This document shows, in pieces, positions 1 through 8,270 of a stretch of DNA of 64,000 bases. Made by a program: the position numbers and the translations under genes. The notes under the pieces were generated by a model, which worked only from the letters and a program-made list of their open reading frames with translations, was not told where the DNA came from and searched no databases. Source of the stretch: Microbacterium sp. XT11 (GTDB taxonomy: Bacteria; Actinomycetota; Actinomycetes; Actinomycetales; Microbacteriaceae); NCBI RefSeq assembly GCF_001513675.1, contig NZ_CP013859.1:745081-809080 (forward strand), written 5' to 3'. The number at the start of each line of letters is the position of its first letter. The first letter of the stretch is position 1.

Positions 1-1289
1 AGCTGCCGGCATGGCTCATCACAGGAGGTGCGGATGCCACAGCCGAGGCCATCCTCGGCCTCACCGCCGCGGCTGCTGCCGGCGACTCGCGCAGCCGTCG
101 CGCCCTGGAGACCTACGGCGAGGGCGTCGCCGCGATGGCGACCGACCCGTCGGCGGGATGGCCGTTCGGCGCGGTGCTGCCGTGGACCGGTTCGCTCGGC
201 TTCTGGCACGCGTGGGGTGGCGCCGCGCCGGAGGCGCTCGCTCGGGCCGGAGCGGCGCTGGGGCGACGCGACTGGATCGCGGCATCCGTCGCCGACGCCG
301 GGCGTTTCACGCCGCAGGTGCTCGCCTCGGGCGGACCGCACAACGCGTGGACTCCACTGCCCGGCGAGGCGCAGATCGCCTACGGCACCCACGGCCGGGT
401 CGCCGGTGCCGTGCAGGCCGCGGCGGTCGCCGGTGAAGGGCTGCGTGTGCTCGCGGGGCTCGCCGCCGGCTGGTTCTTCGGTGCGAACACGGCGGGCGTG
501 CCGGTGTACGACCCGGCGACCGGTGTGACCTTCGACGGCGTCGAGACCGACGGTCGCGTGAACCGCAACTCGGGTGCGGAGTCGACGATCCACGGCCTGC
601 TGACCATGCAGCTGCTCGATGCGAACCCCGACATCGCGGCGATCGCGACGTCGATCACGGGGCTCCGTTCGTTCTCCGGCCTGCGGTCGATCGATGCGGA
701 GGGCGCCCGCCTCTCCCCTGGGTGCACGGTCGTGCGGCCCGACGGCGGGGCGTGGACCGGAGAGGGCAACCTGTCGGGCGGCGCCTACGTGCACGTGCCG
801 GCCGGCGAGTCGGTCGAGTTCGATGTGACCGAGCCCGGCGGCATCCTGCACGGCCTCGTCTGGCGTCAGGCGGCGGAGGCCGGCGAGGCGGTGTGGGAGA
901 TCTTCGCGGGCTCACGGCTGCTGTGGAGCGCCCGCACGGAGGCCGGGGGCACGGGCGACCGCGGCCTCACCGAGGCCGACGGCATGCTCGTGCCGCAGCT
1001 GCTCGGCGGCGACCTGCCAGACGGCACACTGACGGTGCGGTGCACGAGCACGGGCGACCTGCGGCTCGATGCACTCGTGGTGCAGCCGCGCGTCGCGACG
1101 GCCGTGTACGCCACCACGACCGGCTCGGCGGTGCTGTACGCGAACGGCACGGCATCCGATGTGCGCGTCGCGCCCCTCGCCCCCGGGTCCGGCCGCGCTT
1201 ACGAGGCTGACGGGTCGCAGCGCGGACACGCCGCCGCGAGCGGGCAGGTGCGCGTGCGCGGCGGGGGCTTCACGATCACGCGCGGCTGA
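1..1289 (+). CDS. Glycosidase-like protein, C-terminal part (5' end outside window)
   Basis: The reading frame is open from the left edge of the window (first complete codon at position 3), so the N-terminus is missing; about 428 residues are visible. The central stretch contains the segments YDPATGVTFDGV and NRNSGAESTIHGLL, then LLDANP. I associate these with actinobacterial proteins of the six-hairpin, (alpha/alpha)6-barrel glycosidase type found near carbohydrate genes. The last ~170 residues look like a beta-rich accessory domain (YVHVPAGESVEFDV, TVRCTSTGDLRLDALVVQP). No signal peptide can be judged and I cannot point to catalytic residues. The gene is certainly real because of its frame, length and codon use; the family assignment is a recollection of motifs and is only moderately sure. 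A GC-rich hairpin follows the stop codon. Confidence 0.65.
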   Translation, partial: LPAWLITGGADATAEAILGLTAAAAAGDSRSRRALETYGEGVAAMATDPSAGWPFGAVLPWTGSLGFWHAWGGAAPEALARAGAALGRRDWIAASVADAGRFTPQVLASGGPHNAWTPLPGEAQIAYGTHGRVAGAVQAAAVAGEGLRVLAGLAAGWFFGANTAGVPVYDPATGVTFDGVETDGRVNRNSGAESTIHGLLTMQLLDANPDIAAIATSITGLRSFSGLRSIDAEGARLSPGCTVVRPDGGAWTGEGNLSGGAYVHVPAGESVEFDVTEPGGILHGLVWRQAAEAGEAVWEIFAGSRLLWSARTEAGGTGDRGLTEADGMLVPQLLGGDLPDGTLTVRCTSTGDLRLDALVVQPRVATAVYATTTGSAVLYANGTASDVRVAPLAPGSGRAYEADGSQRGHAAASGQVRVRGGGFTITRG

Positions 1290-1345
1290 CGGCGGGCCAT
1301 CCCCGGCACCGCCCGGGCAGATGCCGGCGAGACGGCGGATGCCGT

Positions 1346-1363
1346 GGCCGCGGATGCGCGGCC
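1346..1363. terminator. Hairpin between convergent genes
   Basis: GGCCGCG (1346-1352) pairs perfectly with CGCGGCC (1357-1363) around a 4-base loop. It lies between the end of the glycosidase-like gene and the end of the convergent marR gene. There is no T-tract, as is common for actinobacterial terminators. Confidence 0.4.
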
Positions 1364-1366
1364 GCC

Positions 1367-1822
1367 TCAGGCCTGCGGAACGGCGGTCAGGGAGCGGACC
1401 ATGCTCCGCAGCAGCCGGAACGCCTCGGTCTGTTCGGCGGGTGAGAGCTCCGCCAGCATCCTCGCCTCGACGTCGCGCACCGCGACCGTCGCCGCCGCGA
1501 GCCGCCGCCGCCCGAGCGGGGTGAGCTGCACGGGCACGGCCCTGCCCACGCGGTCCTCTGCGATCCTCTCGATCGAGCCGTCGCGCTCCAAGCCCTGCAG
1601 CAGCACGTTCATCGATTGCCTCGTCACGAACGCGCCGCGGGCGAGAGCGGAGCCGGAGAGCCCCGGGCGCTGCGCGAGCAGCTCGAGGCAGGAGTACTGC
1701 GCCATGCTCAGCCCGAGCGGCCGGAGCACGGCCTCCATGGCGGAGCGCAGCGCGCTCGACGCCTCCTTCAGCAGGTAGCCGAGTGACGTGTCGAGATCGA
1801 TGCCAGGCCGTTCTTGACTCAT
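1367..1822 (-). CDS. MarR-family transcriptional regulator
   Basis: The product is a 151-residue winged-helix protein typical of MarR in length and layout: N-terminal dimerisation helices, a recognition region around AQYSCLELLA and SALARGAFVTRQSMNVLLQGLERDG, a wing with RVGRAVPVQLTPLGRR, and a C-terminal helix. I chose the ATG at 1822 rather than the in-frame start 20 codons upstream, because the promoter and operators lie in that upstream stretch. It is divergent from a VOC-family gene and two matching inverted repeats sit between the two start codons, so autoregulation plus control of the neighbour is likely. The ligand is unknown; such pairs often respond to phenolic or electrophilic compounds. 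Confidence 0.9.
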   Translation of the reverse strand: MSQERPGIDLDTSLGYLLKEASSALRSAMEAVLRPLGLSMAQYSCLELLAQRPGLSGSALARGAFVTRQSMNVLLQGLERDGSIERIAEDRVGRAVPVQLTPLGRRRLAAATVAVRDVEARMLAELSPAEQTEAFRLLRSMVRSLTAVPQA

Positions 1823-1843
1823 GTCAGTATTCTGACATACGCT
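1814..1843 (+). promoter_or_regulatory. Promoter of the VOC gene
   Basis: TTGACT (1814-1819) is a near-consensus -35 box, followed by an 18-base spacer and TACGCT (1838-1843). Transcription would start near 1850, about 20 bases before the GAAAGGAG ribosome-binding site. The downstream part of this promoter lies in the operator pair. Confidence 0.6.
1822..1837. promoter_or_regulatory. MarR operator O1
   Basis: TGTCAG-TATT-CTGACA is a perfect 6-base inverted repeat. It covers the marR start codon and -10 box and lies inside the VOC promoter spacer. It shares the pattern TGTCA-N6-TGACA with the site 28 bases away. Confidence 0.7.
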
Positions 1844-1855
1844 CATGCATGTCAA
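1826..1855 (-). promoter_or_regulatory. Promoter of marR, consensus -35
   Basis: On the minus strand TTGACA (1855-1850) matches the -35 consensus exactly and is followed 18 bases later by AATACT (1831-1826). The expected transcription start falls next to the ATG at 1822, so the mRNA would be leaderless or nearly so. It overlaps the VOC promoter face to face. Confidence 0.6.
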
Positions 1856-1865
1856 AAACCTGACA
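1850..1865. promoter_or_regulatory. MarR operator O2
   Basis: TGTCA-AAAACC-TGACA has the same length and the same arms as O1, centre to centre 28 bases away. It covers the marR -35 box and the predicted VOC transcription start, so occupancy of both sites would shut both genes. Confidence 0.7.
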
Positions 1866-1885
1866 TTCATGAAAGGAGCCACCCC

Positions 1886-2254
1886 ATGCCCGCCACCGGA
1901 CCCGACTTCATCTCCCTCCAGGTCAGCGACCTCGCACGCTCACAGGCGTTCTACGAGCGCTACCTCGGACTCGTGCGCTCCCCCGCCGGACCCCCTCACG
2001 CGGTCGTCTTCGACACGGCGCCGATCGCCTTCGCCGTCCGTGACATCGTTCCCGGCACTGATCCGGCCTCGGCGCCGCAGCCCGGCATCGGCGTCGCCGT
2101 GTGGCTCCACGCGACAGGCGTCCAGGAGATCCACGACGCCCTGGTCGCCGACGGGCATCCCATCGTGACGGCGCCCTTCGACGGTCCGTTCGGACGCACC
2201 TTCACATTCGCCGACCCCGACGGCTACCACGTGACGTTGCACGACCGCGCCTGA
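1886..2254 (+). CDS. VOC-family (glyoxalase/bleomycin-resistance fold) protein
   Basis: The product is 122 residues, one pair of beta-alpha-beta-beta-beta modules. The family start DFISLQVSDLARSQAFYERYLGL and the ending FTFADPDGYHVTLHD are clear. Start ATG 1886 follows GAAAGGAG at 1871-1878, and an upstream in-frame start would run through the operator region. VOC proteins include glyoxalases, dioxygenases and drug-binding resistance proteins; nothing here fixes the substrate. Divergent pairing with marR suggests a stress-inducible detoxification role. Confidence 0.88.
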   Translation: MPATGPDFISLQVSDLARSQAFYERYLGLVRSPAGPPHAVVFDTAPIAFAVRDIVPGTDPASAPQPGIGVAVWLHATGVQEIHDALVADGHPIVTAPFDGPFGRTFTFADPDGYHVTLHDRA

Positions 2255-2283
2255 CCGGCGTCCGCGGTCGGGCATTCCGGTAC

Positions 2284-2306
2284 TTCTTTTGAATCACTAA
2301 AAAGAA
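2284..2306. promoter_or_regulatory. Fur-type box
   Basis: TTCTTTT (2284-2290) and AAAAGAA (2300-2306) form a perfect 7-base inverted repeat with a 9-base AT-rich spacer, a conspicuously AT-rich island in this genome. It covers the -35 box (TTTGAA, 2288-2293) and most of the spacer of the fur-like gene's promoter, which predicts autorepression. Confidence 0.7.
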
Positions 2307-2316
2307 CGTGTAGGGT
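2288..2316 (+). promoter_or_regulatory. Promoter of the fur-like gene (leaderless)
   Basis: TTTGAA (2288-2293), a 17-base spacer, then TAGGGT (2311-2316), only 6 bases before the ATG at 2323. Transcription would begin at or next to the start codon, which explains why no good ribosome-binding site is present. Confidence 0.55.
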
Positions 2317-2322
2317 CGAGGC

Positions 2323-2745
2323 ATGGACACCGACCTCGACTCCGCGCTTCGCGACGCGGGGCTTCGTGCGACTGCGGGCCGCGTCGCCGTTCTCGAGGCT
2401 CTGGAGTCCATGGCCCACACGGATGCCGAGCGGATCTTCCGCGCGGTGTCCACCGTGCTCCCGACCACGTCGATCCAGTCGGTGCACAACATCCTCGCGG
2501 ACCTGACGACGGCGGGCCTGATCCGCCGGATCGAACCGGCAGGCTCCGCGGCGCTCTACGAACGGCGCATCGGCGACAACCACCACCACGTCGTCTGCAC
2601 CTCCTGCGGTGCGGTCGGCGACGTGGACTGCGTCGTCGGCGAGGCGCCGTGCCTCGACCCCTCGATCACGGGGGGATTCACCGTCCAGACAGCAGAAGTC
2701 ACCTTCTGGGGCCTGTGCCCCAGCTGCCAGAACGCCGCGCGCTGA
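2323..2745 (+). CDS. Fur-family metalloregulator (FurA/PerR-like)
   Basis: 140 residues. The N-terminal winged helix includes [14 protein letters not shown] and [21 protein letters not shown]. The dimerisation domain carries the HHH motif at 87-89 and two CxxC pairs (C92/C95 and C132/C135), the structural zinc site of the family. The gene sits 70 bases upstream of a catalase gene, the classic furA-katG or perR-katA arrangement, so a peroxide- or iron-sensing repressor of catalase is the best reading. An AT-rich palindrome overlaps its own promoter. PerR and Fur cannot be told apart with certainty from sequence alone. Confidence 0.9.
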   Translation: MDTDLDSALRDAGLRATAGRVAVLEALESMAHTDAERIFRAVSTVLPTTSIQSVHNILADLTTAGLIRRIEPAGSAALYERRIGDNHHHVVCTSCGAVGDVDCVVGEAPCLDPSITGGFTVQTAEVTFWGLCPSCQNAAR

Positions 2746-2815
2746 GCATCCGCCGATCGCGCCCGCCCGCGAGGGAGGGGCGGTGTTCGTCGTGCCCGCG
2801 CGCAGAAGGAGAACC

Positions 2816-4267
2816 ATGACCAACCCGTCCACGACCACGCAGACCGGCACGCCCGTGGCGAGCGACGCGCACTCGCTCACCGTCGGGCCCGACGGCCCCA
2901 CCGTTCTCCACGACCGCTACCTCGTCGAGAAGCTCGCCTCGTTCAACCGCGAGCGCGTTCCCGAGCGCAACCCGCACGCCAAGGGCGGTGGCGCGTTCGG
3001 GACCTTCGAGGTCACCGAGGACGTGTCGGCCTACACCCGCGCCGCGGTGTTCCAGCCCGGCACTGTGAGCGAGACGCTGCTGCGCTTCTCGTCGGTCGCC
3101 GGCGAGCAGGGCTCCCCCGACACCTGGCGCGATGTGCGCGGTTTCGCCCTGCGCTTCTACACGACCGAGGGCAACCTCGACATCGTCGGCAACAACACCC
3201 CGACGTTCTTCCTGCGCGACGCCATGAAGTTCCCCGACTTCATCCACTCGCAGAAGCGCCTCGGCGACTCCGGCCTCCGGGATGCCGACATGCAGTGGGA
3301 CTTCTGGACCCTCTCGCCCGAGTCCGCGCACCAGGTGACCTACGTGATGGGCGACCGGGGCCTGCCTCGCAGCTGGCGGCACATGAACGGCTACGGCTCG
3401 CACACCTACCAGTGGGTGAACGCATCCGGCGAGCGCTTCTGGGTGCAGTACCACTTCCTGTCGAAGCAGGGTGTGGAGCGCATGGACGCCGCCGAGGCCG
3501 AGCAGCTCGCCGGTTCGGATGCCGACTACTACCGCCGCGACCTCTTCGAGGCGATCGCCCGGGGCGAGTTCCCGTCGTGGGACGTGTACGTGCAGATCAT
3601 GCCGTACGAGGAGGCGAAGACCTACCGGTTCAACCCGTTCGACCTCACCAAGACCTGGTCGAAGAAGGACTACCCGCGCATCAAGGTCGGCACGTTCACC
3701 TTGAACCGCAACCCGCAGAACTTCTTCGCAGAGATCGAGCAGGCGGCGTTCTCGCCCGGCAACCAGGTGCCGGGCACCGGCATCTCGCCCGACAAGATGC
3801 TCATGGCCCGCGTGTTCGCATACGCCGACGCGCAGCGCTACCGCATCGGGGCGAACTACAACCAGCTGCCGGTCAACCAGCCGCACGCGGCCGAGGTGCG
3901 CAACTATATGCACGAGGGACAGATGCAGTACCGCTTCAACCCGGCCGAGCACCGCGTGTACACGCCGAACTCGTTCGGTCCCGCTGGTGGCCCGACCGCC
4001 GATCCCGCTGCCGGCGTGGAGGCGAGCTGGGAGGCCGATGGCGAGCTCATCCGCTCGGCTGCCACGCTGCACGCCGAGGACGACGACTTCGGCCAGGCCG
4101 GCACACTGTACCGCGAGGTGTTCGACGACGCGGCACGCGCGCGCTTCCTCGACACCCTCACGGGTCAGGGCAAGGCCATCACGGTCGACGCGATCCGCGA
4201 GCGGTTCTTCCAGTACTGGACCAACGTGGATGCGGCGCTCGGCGAGGCGCTGCGCGCCCGGGTCTGA
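2816..4267 (+). CDS. katA: Monofunctional haem catalase
   Basis: 483 residues, the normal length of a small-subunit catalase; it splits hydrogen peroxide to water and oxygen in the cytoplasm. The catalytic His is H54 in [11 protein letters not shown], the distal Asn is in GNNTPTFF near residue 126, and the proximal haem Tyr lies in [17 protein letters not shown]. Start ATG 2816 follows AGAAGGAG; the frame is open further upstream but without a better start. It is cotranscribed with, or directly downstream of, the Fur-family gene. A 14-base-pair hairpin follows. Confidence 0.96.
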   Translation: MTNPSTTTQTGTPVASDAHSLTVGPDGPTVLHDRYLVEKLASFNRERVPERNPHAKGGGAFGTFEVTEDVSAYTRAAVFQPGTVSETLLRFSSVAGEQGSPDTWRDVRGFALRFYTTEGNLDIVGNNTPTFFLRDAMKFPDFIHSQKRLGDSGLRDADMQWDFWTLSPESAHQVTYVMGDRGLPRSWRHMNGYGSHTYQWVNASGERFWVQYHFLSKQGVERMDAAEAEQLAGSDADYYRRDLFEAIARGEFPSWDVYVQIMPYEEAKTYRFNPFDLTKTWSKKDYPRIKVGTFTLNRNPQNFFAEIEQAAFSPGNQVPGTGISPDKMLMARVFAYADAQRYRIGANYNQLPVNQPHAAEVRNYMHEGQMQYRFNPAEHRVYTPNSFGPAGGPTADPAAGVEASWEADGELIRSAATLHAEDDDFGQAGTLYREVFDDAARARFLDTLTGQGKAITVDAIRERFFQYWTNVDAALGEALRARV

Positions 4268-4287
4268 CGGTCGCGCCGTCTCATCGC

Positions 4288-4319
4288 ACGGGGGCGGATG
4301 CTGCGGCATCCGCCCCCGT
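4288..4319 (+). terminator. Strong hairpin terminator after katA
   Basis: A perfect 14-base-pair stem (4288-4301 with 4306-4319) closes a TGCG loop. There is no T-tract. It separates the catalase from the hydrolase gene downstream. Confidence 0.8.
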
Positions 4320-4353
4320 CCTGCGTCCGCGTGGCTCGGGGGGAGGGCGATGG

Positions 4354-5190
4354 ATGCCGGGCGACTCAGGGAAGAGGAAGATGGATGCCGTGGCCGTACC
4401 TCTCGCAGATCTGATCAGCATGCCGTCGCCCCAGCACGTGTACGCGGCCGACGGCACGAGGCTCGCGACATACTCCTGGGGTGAACTCGACGCGCCGGTC
4501 GTGGTCGTCGTGCACGGCTTCGCCTCCAGCGCCCGGGATACCTGGGTCCTCACAGGGTGGGTGCGCGAGCTCACGCGCGCGGGATACCGCGTGCTCGCAC
4601 TCGACCAGCGAGGCCACGGCCTCAGCGAGAAGCCGCACGAACCGGGCGCCTACGGCATCCGCACCCTCGCCGCTGACGTCGAGACCGTCATGGACACGTA
4701 CCTCGTCGACGATGCGTTCTATCTCGGCTATTCGCTCGGCGCCCGCGTCGGCTGGGAGGTCGTGCGCGACCTGCCGCAGCGCATCGGCCGCGCCGTGCTG
4801 GGCGGGGTACCCGACGGCATCCCCCTCGCCCGCCTGAATCTCGACCAGGTGCGCGCGTACCTCGACGACGGCACGCCGGTCTCCGATCCCACGACGCAGA
4901 ACTACATCGCCCTGACCGAACGGGTGCCCGGCAACGATCTGCGCGCCCTGATCGCTCTCGCCGAGGGAATGCGCGCCTCCCGCACGATCGACCCCGACCC
5001 CGCGGACGCCCCGACCCGGCCGATCCTCTTCGCGACCGGGTCGAAGGATGCAATCATCGAGGGCTCACGCGCACTCGCCTCCGCCGCACCGAACGGCCGC
5101 TTCTTCGAGATCCCCGACCGCAATCACTTCAACGCCCCCGGCTCGCGCGCTTTCAAGGAGGCCGCACTCGCGTTCCTCGCCGAGGCGTAG
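4354..5190 (+). CDS. Alpha/beta-hydrolase
   Basis: 278 residues if translation starts at ATG 4354, which has GGGAGG 8 bases upstream; an alternative ATG at 4381 would remove 9 residues. The oxyanion region is HGFASS, the nucleophile elbow is GYSLG with S127, the acid is probably D232 in GSKD, and the base is H258 in RNHFNAP. All three triad positions are present, so it should be an active hydrolase. LDQRGHGLSEKP is typical of epoxide-hydrolase/haloperoxidase-like members. The substrate cannot be assigned. Confidence 0.88.
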   Translation: MPGDSGKRKMDAVAVPLADLISMPSPQHVYAADGTRLATYSWGELDAPVVVVVHGFASSARDTWVLTGWVRELTRAGYRVLALDQRGHGLSEKPHEPGAYGIRTLAADVETVMDTYLVDDAFYLGYSLGARVGWEVVRDLPQRIGRAVLGGVPDGIPLARLNLDQVRAYLDDGTPVSDPTTQNYIALTERVPGNDLRALIALAEGMRASRTIDPDPADAPTRPILFATGSKDAIIEGSRALASAAPNGRFFEIPDRNHFNAPGSRAFKEAALAFLAEA

Positions 5191-5228
5191 TCCTGCACCT
5201 CGTGGACGCGTAGCCCGCACGCAGAACA

Positions 5229-5289
5229 GGAGTTCGCACGGTCCGCAGGAGACGATGACGTCATCGCTCCTGCGGATCGAGTGAACTCC
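5229..5289. terminator. Long imperfect cruciform between convergent genes
   Basis: CCGCAGGAG (5243-5251) pairs with CTCCTGCGG (5267-5275), the inner CGATGAC/GTCATCG is self-complementary, and the outer GGAGTTC-CAC pairs with GTG-AACTCC. The whole 61-base segment can fold into one bulged hairpin. It lies between the convergent hydrolase and msrA genes, so a bidirectional terminator is likely. Confidence 0.6.
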
Positions 5290-5297
5290 TTCAGTAC

Positions 5298-5320
5298 GGG
5301 GCGCGCAGCACGCGCGCCCC
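5298..5320. terminator. Second hairpin before msrA end
   Basis: GGGGCGCGC (5298-5306) pairs perfectly with GCGCGCCCC (5312-5320) over a 5-base loop, next to the end of msrA. On the minus strand it would terminate the msrB-msrA transcript. Confidence 0.6.
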
Positions 5321-5325
5321 GCGGA

Positions 5326-5865
5326 TCAGACCTCCGCCCGCTTCGGCAGCACCCATCCCGCACGCGGGAAGTGGCACGTGTAGCCGTTGGGGTAGCGGAT
5401 CAGGTAGTCCTGGTGCTCGGGCTCGGCCTCCCAGAACGGGCCTGCGGGCTCGATCGTCGTGACGGCCTTGCCCGGCCAGAGCCCTGAGGCGTCGACATCC
5501 GCGATCGTCTCGCGCGCGACGCGCTCCTGCTCCGGCGTGAGCGGGAAGATCGCCGAGCGGTAGCTCGTGCCGATGTCGTTGCCCTGGCGGTTGAGGGTCG
5601 TGGGGTCGTGGATCTGGAAGAAGAACGCGAGGATGTCGCGGTACGTCGTCTTCGTGGGGTCGAAGACGATCTCGACGGCCTCCGCGTGGCCGGGGTGGTT
5701 GCGGTAGGTCGCGTGGTCGTTCTCGCCGCCGGTGTAGCCGACGCGGGTGTCGAGCACGCCGGGCTGGCGGCGGATGAGGTCTTCCATGCCCCAGAAACAG
5801 CCGCCGGCGAGCACGGCGGTCTCGGTGCCGGGGGTTCGGGTGATGGTTCCGGTGTCGTCGGTCAT
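5326..5865 (-). CDS. msrA: Peptide-methionine (S)-S-oxide reductase MsrA
   Basis: 179 residues. The catalytic Cys is C23 in the family signature GGCFWG, with ETRVGYTGG-like context ([17 protein letters not shown]) and [12 protein letters not shown] second Cys, C164 in YTCHF, could act as resolving residue. It repairs the S-epimer of oxidised methionine. The start ATG at 5865 overlaps the msrB stop codon by four bases, so the two are translated from one mRNA. Confidence 0.95.
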   Translation of the reverse strand: MTDDTGTITRTPGTETAVLAGGCFWGMEDLIRRQPGVLDTRVGYTGGENDHATYRNHPGHAEAVEIVFDPTKTTYRDILAFFFQIHDPTTLNRQGNDIGTSYRSAIFPLTPEQERVARETIADVDASGLWPGKAVTTIEPAGPFWEAEPEHQDYLIRYPNGYTCHFPRAGWVLPKRAEV

Positions 5866-6374
5866 GACTGCTCCTCGGGGGTGTCGGATGCGGTGTCGGG
5901 CGTGGAGTCGGATGCGGTGGCGCCTGATGCGCTCGTGAAGAGGCCGCTGTATCGACCGTAACCCTCCTCCTCGAGCCTGTCGGCCGGGATGAAGCGGAGG
6001 GCCGCGGAATTCATGCAGTAGCGCAGGCCGCCGGCATCCGCGGGTCCGTCGTCGAAGACGTGACCGAGGTGGCTGTCTGCGCCCGTGGAGCGTGCCTCGG
6101 TGCGCTCCATCCAGAGCGTGCGGTCGGTGCGGGTGGTCACGGCACCCGCGTCGATCGGCTTGGTGAAGCTGGGCCATCCGGTGCCGCTGTCGTACTTGTC
6201 GAGCGACGAGAACAGCGGCTGGCCCGAGACGACGTCGACGTAGATGCCGTCGTCGTGGTTGTCCCAGTAGGCGTTGCGGAACGGCGGCTCCGTCGCGTCG
6301 TTCTGGGTCACCTCGTACTGCAGCGGGGTGAGGGCGCTGAGACCCTCGGGGGTCGTGCGGCGGTGGTGCGACAT
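5862..6374 (-). CDS. msrB: Peptide-methionine (R)-S-oxide reductase MsrB
   Basis: 170 residues from ATG 6374; a second ATG at 6380 is only two bases from the AAGGAG site, so 6374 is the better start. The family motifs [19 protein letters not shown] and [11 protein letters not shown] are present, with catalytic C120. C120 is the only cysteine: the zinc CxxC pairs and the usual resolving Cys are absent, so recycling must use an external reductant. The tail after about residue 145 is a Ser/Thr/Asp-rich extension. It is first in an operon with msrA. Confidence 0.94.
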   Translation of the reverse strand: MSHHRRTTPEGLSALTPLQYEVTQNDATEPPFRNAYWDNHDDGIYVDVVSGQPLFSSLDKYDSGTGWPSFTKPIDAGAVTTRTDRTLWMERTEARSTGADSHLGHVFDDGPADAGGLRYCMNSAALRFIPADRLEEEGYGRYSGLFTSASGATASDSTPDTASDTPEEQS

Positions 6375-6528
6375 GTCCATGTCTCCTTGTCTGACGCGAC
6401 TGGCTGCGGCGTCATCAGGGTCAACGGATGCCGGCGCGGTTTTGGTCCCGCGGGGCTGGGAGCGCGCTGTGAGTTTCCGCGCACTCGATAGTCTTGCTGT
6501 CCGAGACCACGAACCGAGGGGGACGCAC

Positions 6529-7443
6529 ATGTCGGTGGGACTGCTTGCCGTCGTCGACGACATCCTGAGCGCCGCGATGAAGGCCTCCGCCAAGGCGGCG
6601 GGAGTGGTGATCGACGACGCCGCCGTCACGCCGCAGTACGTGCAGGGGATCACCCCCGCACGCGAGCTGCCGGTGGTCGGCAAGATCGCGCTCGGCTCCC
6701 TGGCCAACAAGTTCGTCATCATCATCCCCGTGGCGCTGCTGCTCACGGCGTTCGCGCCGTGGGTGCTGCCGTTCCTGCTCATCGTCGGCGGCACGTACCT
6801 CTGCTTCGAAGGCGCCGAGAAGGTGCTGGAGTGGTTCGGCGTGCAGCACGGACACGAAGACGAGAGCGCGCGCGACGAGAAACGGCTCGTGCTCGGCGCC
6901 GTGCGCACCGACCTCATCCTCTCCACCGAGATCATGCTCATCTCGCTCGCCAGCCTCGACAAGGGCCTGGACATCTGGACGACCCTCGCGATCCTCGCCG
7001 TGATCGCCGTCGTCATGACCGGCGTCGTCTACGGCGCGGTCGCCCTGCTGGTGAAGATCGACGACATCGGGCTGAAGATGGCCAAGAGCTCGGAGCAGCG
7101 GGTGCGCCACACCGGCACGCGCATCGTGCGGTCGATGCCCGCGGTGTTCCGATTCATCAGCATCCTCGGCACCGTCGCCATGCTCTGGGTCGGCGGCCAC
7201 CTCGTGCTCGTCAACCTCGCCGAGGTGGGCGTGCCGTTCGGCGCCGACATCCTGCACGCCATCGAGCACGCACTGCACGGCCTCGGCCCCGTGATCGTGT
7301 GGATCGGCGACACCCTGTTCTCGGCGATCGCCGGACTCGCCGTCGGTCTCGTCATCGTCGGGATCGTGCTCGGCATCGGGCGGATGCTGGGCAAGAAGCC
7401 GTCGTTCCACGAGGGCGAGGAGACGCCGGCCTCGGCGCACTGA
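6529..7443 (+). CDS. DUF808 family integral membrane protein
   Basis: 304 residues with at least five hydrophobic segments (for example [45 protein letters not shown]). It begins [34 protein letters not shown], the conserved opening of DUF808 (YedI) proteins, and contains the conserved region [19 protein letters not shown]. Start ATG 6529 is preceded by GAGGGGG. The family has no firm biochemical role. It is divergent from msrB, though nothing seen here ties it to oxidative stress. Confidence 0.88.
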   Translation: MSVGLLAVVDDILSAAMKASAKAAGVVIDDAAVTPQYVQGITPARELPVVGKIALGSLANKFVIIIPVALLLTAFAPWVLPFLLIVGGTYLCFEGAEKVLEWFGVQHGHEDESARDEKRLVLGAVRTDLILSTEIMLISLASLDKGLDIWTTLAILAVIAVVMTGVVYGAVALLVKIDDIGLKMAKSSEQRVRHTGTRIVRSMPAVFRFISILGTVAMLWVGGHLVLVNLAEVGVPFGADILHAIEHALHGLGPVIVWIGDTLFSAIAGLAVGLVIVGIVLGIGRMLGKKPSFHEGEETPASAH

Positions 7444-7462
7444 GCTGCGAGAGAGGATGCCG

Positions 7463-8218
7463 ATGAAGATCGCGATCGCCGGCGGAACCGGAACGGTGGG
7501 CGCGCACATCGTGCGGGCCGGGCAGGATGCCGGGCATGAGGTGCTCGTGCTCTCACGCTCGTCGGGAGTCGACGTGCTCACCGGCGCGGGCCTCGACCCG
7601 GCGCTGCGCGGCGTCGACGCCGTGATCGACGTGACGAACCTCACGTCGCTCTCCGCCGCCAAGGCGCGCGACTTCTTCACGACCGGAACGCGTCACCTTC
7701 TGGACGCGGAGCACAGGGCGGGCGTCGGTCACCACGTCGCCCTGTCGATCGTCGGCATCGACGGGATCGACGCCTCGTACTACGCGGGCAAGCTCGCGCA
7801 GGAACGAGCGGTCGCCGACGGCCCCGTGCCCTTCACCATCGCCCGCGCGGCGCAGTTCCACGAGTTCGCCGGCCAGCTGCTGGCGAGCACTCCCGGTCCG
7901 TTCGCGCTGATCCCGAAGGCTCCGGTGCGCCCCGTCGCGGCCCGCGAGGTCGGCGCACACCTCATCCGCGTCGCCGAGGCGGGCCCCCGGCAGAGAGCGG
8001 CCGACCTCGTCGGCCCTCGCGACGAGATCCTTGCCGACCTCGCCAGGCGGCAGCTCGCCGCCGACGGCATCCGCCGACGCGTGCTGGAAGTGCGCCTGCC
8101 CGGCACCTATGGAAGGGGTCTGGCTTCTGGGGCGCTTCGCGGAGGACCGGATGCCGTGAAGGGCACGATCACCTTCGACGATTGGCTGGCGAGCGAGGAT
8201 CACTCCCAGCACGCGTGA
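7463..8218 (+). CDS. NAD(P)-binding NmrA/atypical SDR protein
   Basis: 251 residues. It opens with the dinucleotide-binding motif MKIAIAGGTGTVGAHIVRAG and continues in the NmrA/NAD(P)H-binding pattern (GVDAVIDVTNLTSLS, FTIARAAQFHEFAGQLL). I chose ATG 7463, six bases after GAGAGG; the ATG at 7457 is directly adjacent to that site. Such proteins are reductases, epimerase-like enzymes or redox sensors; the substrate cannot be inferred. It follows the DUF808 gene by 19 bases and may be cotranscribed. Confidence 0.85.
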   Translation: MKIAIAGGTGTVGAHIVRAGQDAGHEVLVLSRSSGVDVLTGAGLDPALRGVDAVIDVTNLTSLSAAKARDFFTTGTRHLLDAEHRAGVGHHVALSIVGIDGIDASYYAGKLAQERAVADGPVPFTIARAAQFHEFAGQLLASTPGPFALIPKAPVRPVAAREVGAHLIRVAEAGPRQRAADLVGPRDEILADLARRQLAADGIRRRVLEVRLPGTYGRGLASGALRGGPDAVKGTITFDDWLASEDHSQHA

Positions 8219-8270
8219 CACGGCGACGGTACGATCGGCGGTGCGCACCCGACGCGCAGAGGAGCCCGCA

